A stretch of 64,000 bases of DNA from Lethocerus indicus (Eukaryota; Arthropoda; Insecta; Hemiptera; Belostomatidae). This document shows positions 63,701-64,000 of this stretch, piece by piece. A program made the translations under genes and the position numbers. Position 1 is the first letter of the stretch. Each line of letters starts with the position of its first letter. The stretch covers positions 11,442,442 to 11,506,441 of the forward strand of contig JACDQD010000008.1 in assembly GCA_019843655.1 (NCBI GenBank). The letters run 5' to 3'. The notes under the pieces were generated by a model. The model was not told the DNA's origin. It did not search any database and was given only the letters and a program-made list of their open reading frames with translations.

Positions 63701-64000
63701 AATATTTCGTGCTTCCATTTCTATATCGAATTAATATAAACTAAACTGAGTAATTCAAATTGGAATTAATAGCGCAATTAAGGAAAAATTTAACTTAAAA
63801 ATGCATGTATTTCTAACACAGAATAATGTAATTTATCAAAATATTAGTAGGCAATATTACGGAAATAAATATTTCAGAATCCAAAATGTAGGACAAACTG
63901 TCTGGGTACCACATTTCTAAGTGGACACTAAAAAAAAGTCCGGCTTTACTTTCTCCATATCCTTTCCTTTCTATTCTGATAGGTGGAAATTCAATAAATT
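60727..64000 (+). other. Start of the first coding intron (inferred)
   Basis: Follows the donor at 60727 and runs off the window. It has no convincing internal exon. It contains a GC island at 62400-62770 (CCCCCCGCCCAGGAGC; later CCCGCGAGGGAG), a 7-bp hairpin AACCTCC/GGAGGTT at 63232-63252, and a repeat remnant near 62000. Its last 700 bases are AT-rich. A first intron longer than 3 kb with embedded islands is typical of regulated insect genes. Confidence 0.45.
61993..62040 (-). repeat. Remnant of an arthropod-type interspersed repeat
   Basis: On the minus strand: ATCATGGCGAGCAGCCGAAA followed by CCGGTCTAG. AGACCGGTTTCGG (61993-62005, plus strand) matches 47984-47996 exactly over 13 bases. 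The ATGGC...GCCGAAAC order matches the remnant at 49010-49075. The GATGGC-GCCGAAACCGGT arrangement is, to my knowledge, a common repeat-end word in arthropods. The rest of the element is not identifiable. Confidence 0.45.

Noticed and set aside
1..64000. CRISPR arrays, prokaryotic operons, phage or plasmid modules, rRNA genes
   Set aside because: No regularly spaced repeats, no long co-oriented frames with ribosome-binding sites, and no rRNA-like sequence were seen. The window is eukaryotic non-coding DNA.
1..64000. Intact transposon proteins or endogenous viral genes
   Set aside because: None of the translated frames shows reverse transcriptase, transposase, integrase, capsid or polymerase motifs that I can recognise.

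Overview
The window reads as eukaryotic nuclear DNA, most likely from an arthropod and probably an insect. There are no operon-like arrays of long reading frames, no Shine-Dalgarno-spaced genes and no recognisable rRNA, tRNA or CRISPR. What can be recognised is splice-site architecture, CT/GA microsatellites, initiator- and TATA-like core promoter motifs, and diverged repeat copies. Some of those copies carry the GATGGC...GCC(G)AAAC(CGGT) word that I recall from the 3' ends of interspersed repeats in many arthropods. The species cannot be named from this sequence. Base composition, islands and repeats were judged by eye; nothing was computed or searched.

Genes: almost the whole window is non-coding. 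The one well-supported coding piece is at the right end. A probable internal 5' exon (about 60382-60726, + strand) has a textbook branchpoint, a CT tract and a CACAG acceptor. It holds a 5' UTR with two short upstream reading frames, an in-frame stop before the ATG, and 21 codons of a hydrophobic signal peptide split by a phase-1 GT donor. The rest of that secreted or membrane protein lies to the right of the window, and 60727-64000 is its first coding intron. A second possible gene start is a CpG-rich island at 43690-44060. On the minus strand it holds a TCAGTG initiator followed about 110 bases later by a consensus GTAAGTA donor, which looks like a short non-coding first exon of a leftward gene. 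Two unrecognised frames of about 180 open codons (1662-2198 minus, 16316-16864 plus) are listed at low confidence.

Layout: AT-rich sequence is interrupted every few kilobases by GC- and CpG-rich islands of 200-600 bases (for example 3530-3860, 6395-6680, 16865-17340, 22960-23160, 24000-24380, 25690-26160, 26820-27280, 28200-28490, 31790-32440, 34870-35280, 38460-38940, 40230-40600, 50790-51130, 62400-62770). They mix GC-rich stretches with short TAAT/TTTAT-type words and look like regulatory islands around a developmentally controlled gene. The densest group, 22.9-27.3 kb, contains elements that resemble each other, including two modules sharing a perfect 19-base word plus a Su(H)-like site.

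Structure and repeats: a perfect 18-bp hairpin (22162-22201), a pair of perfect 11-bp hairpins (1052-1137), an interleaved double hairpin with pseudoknot topology (57094-57141), a duplicated element at 0.8 and 1.6 kb differing mainly by transitions, a diverged tandem duplication (41921-42215), three or four arthropod-type repeat remnants, and an AT-rich, CpG-depleted block (54421-56160) unlike the rest of the window.
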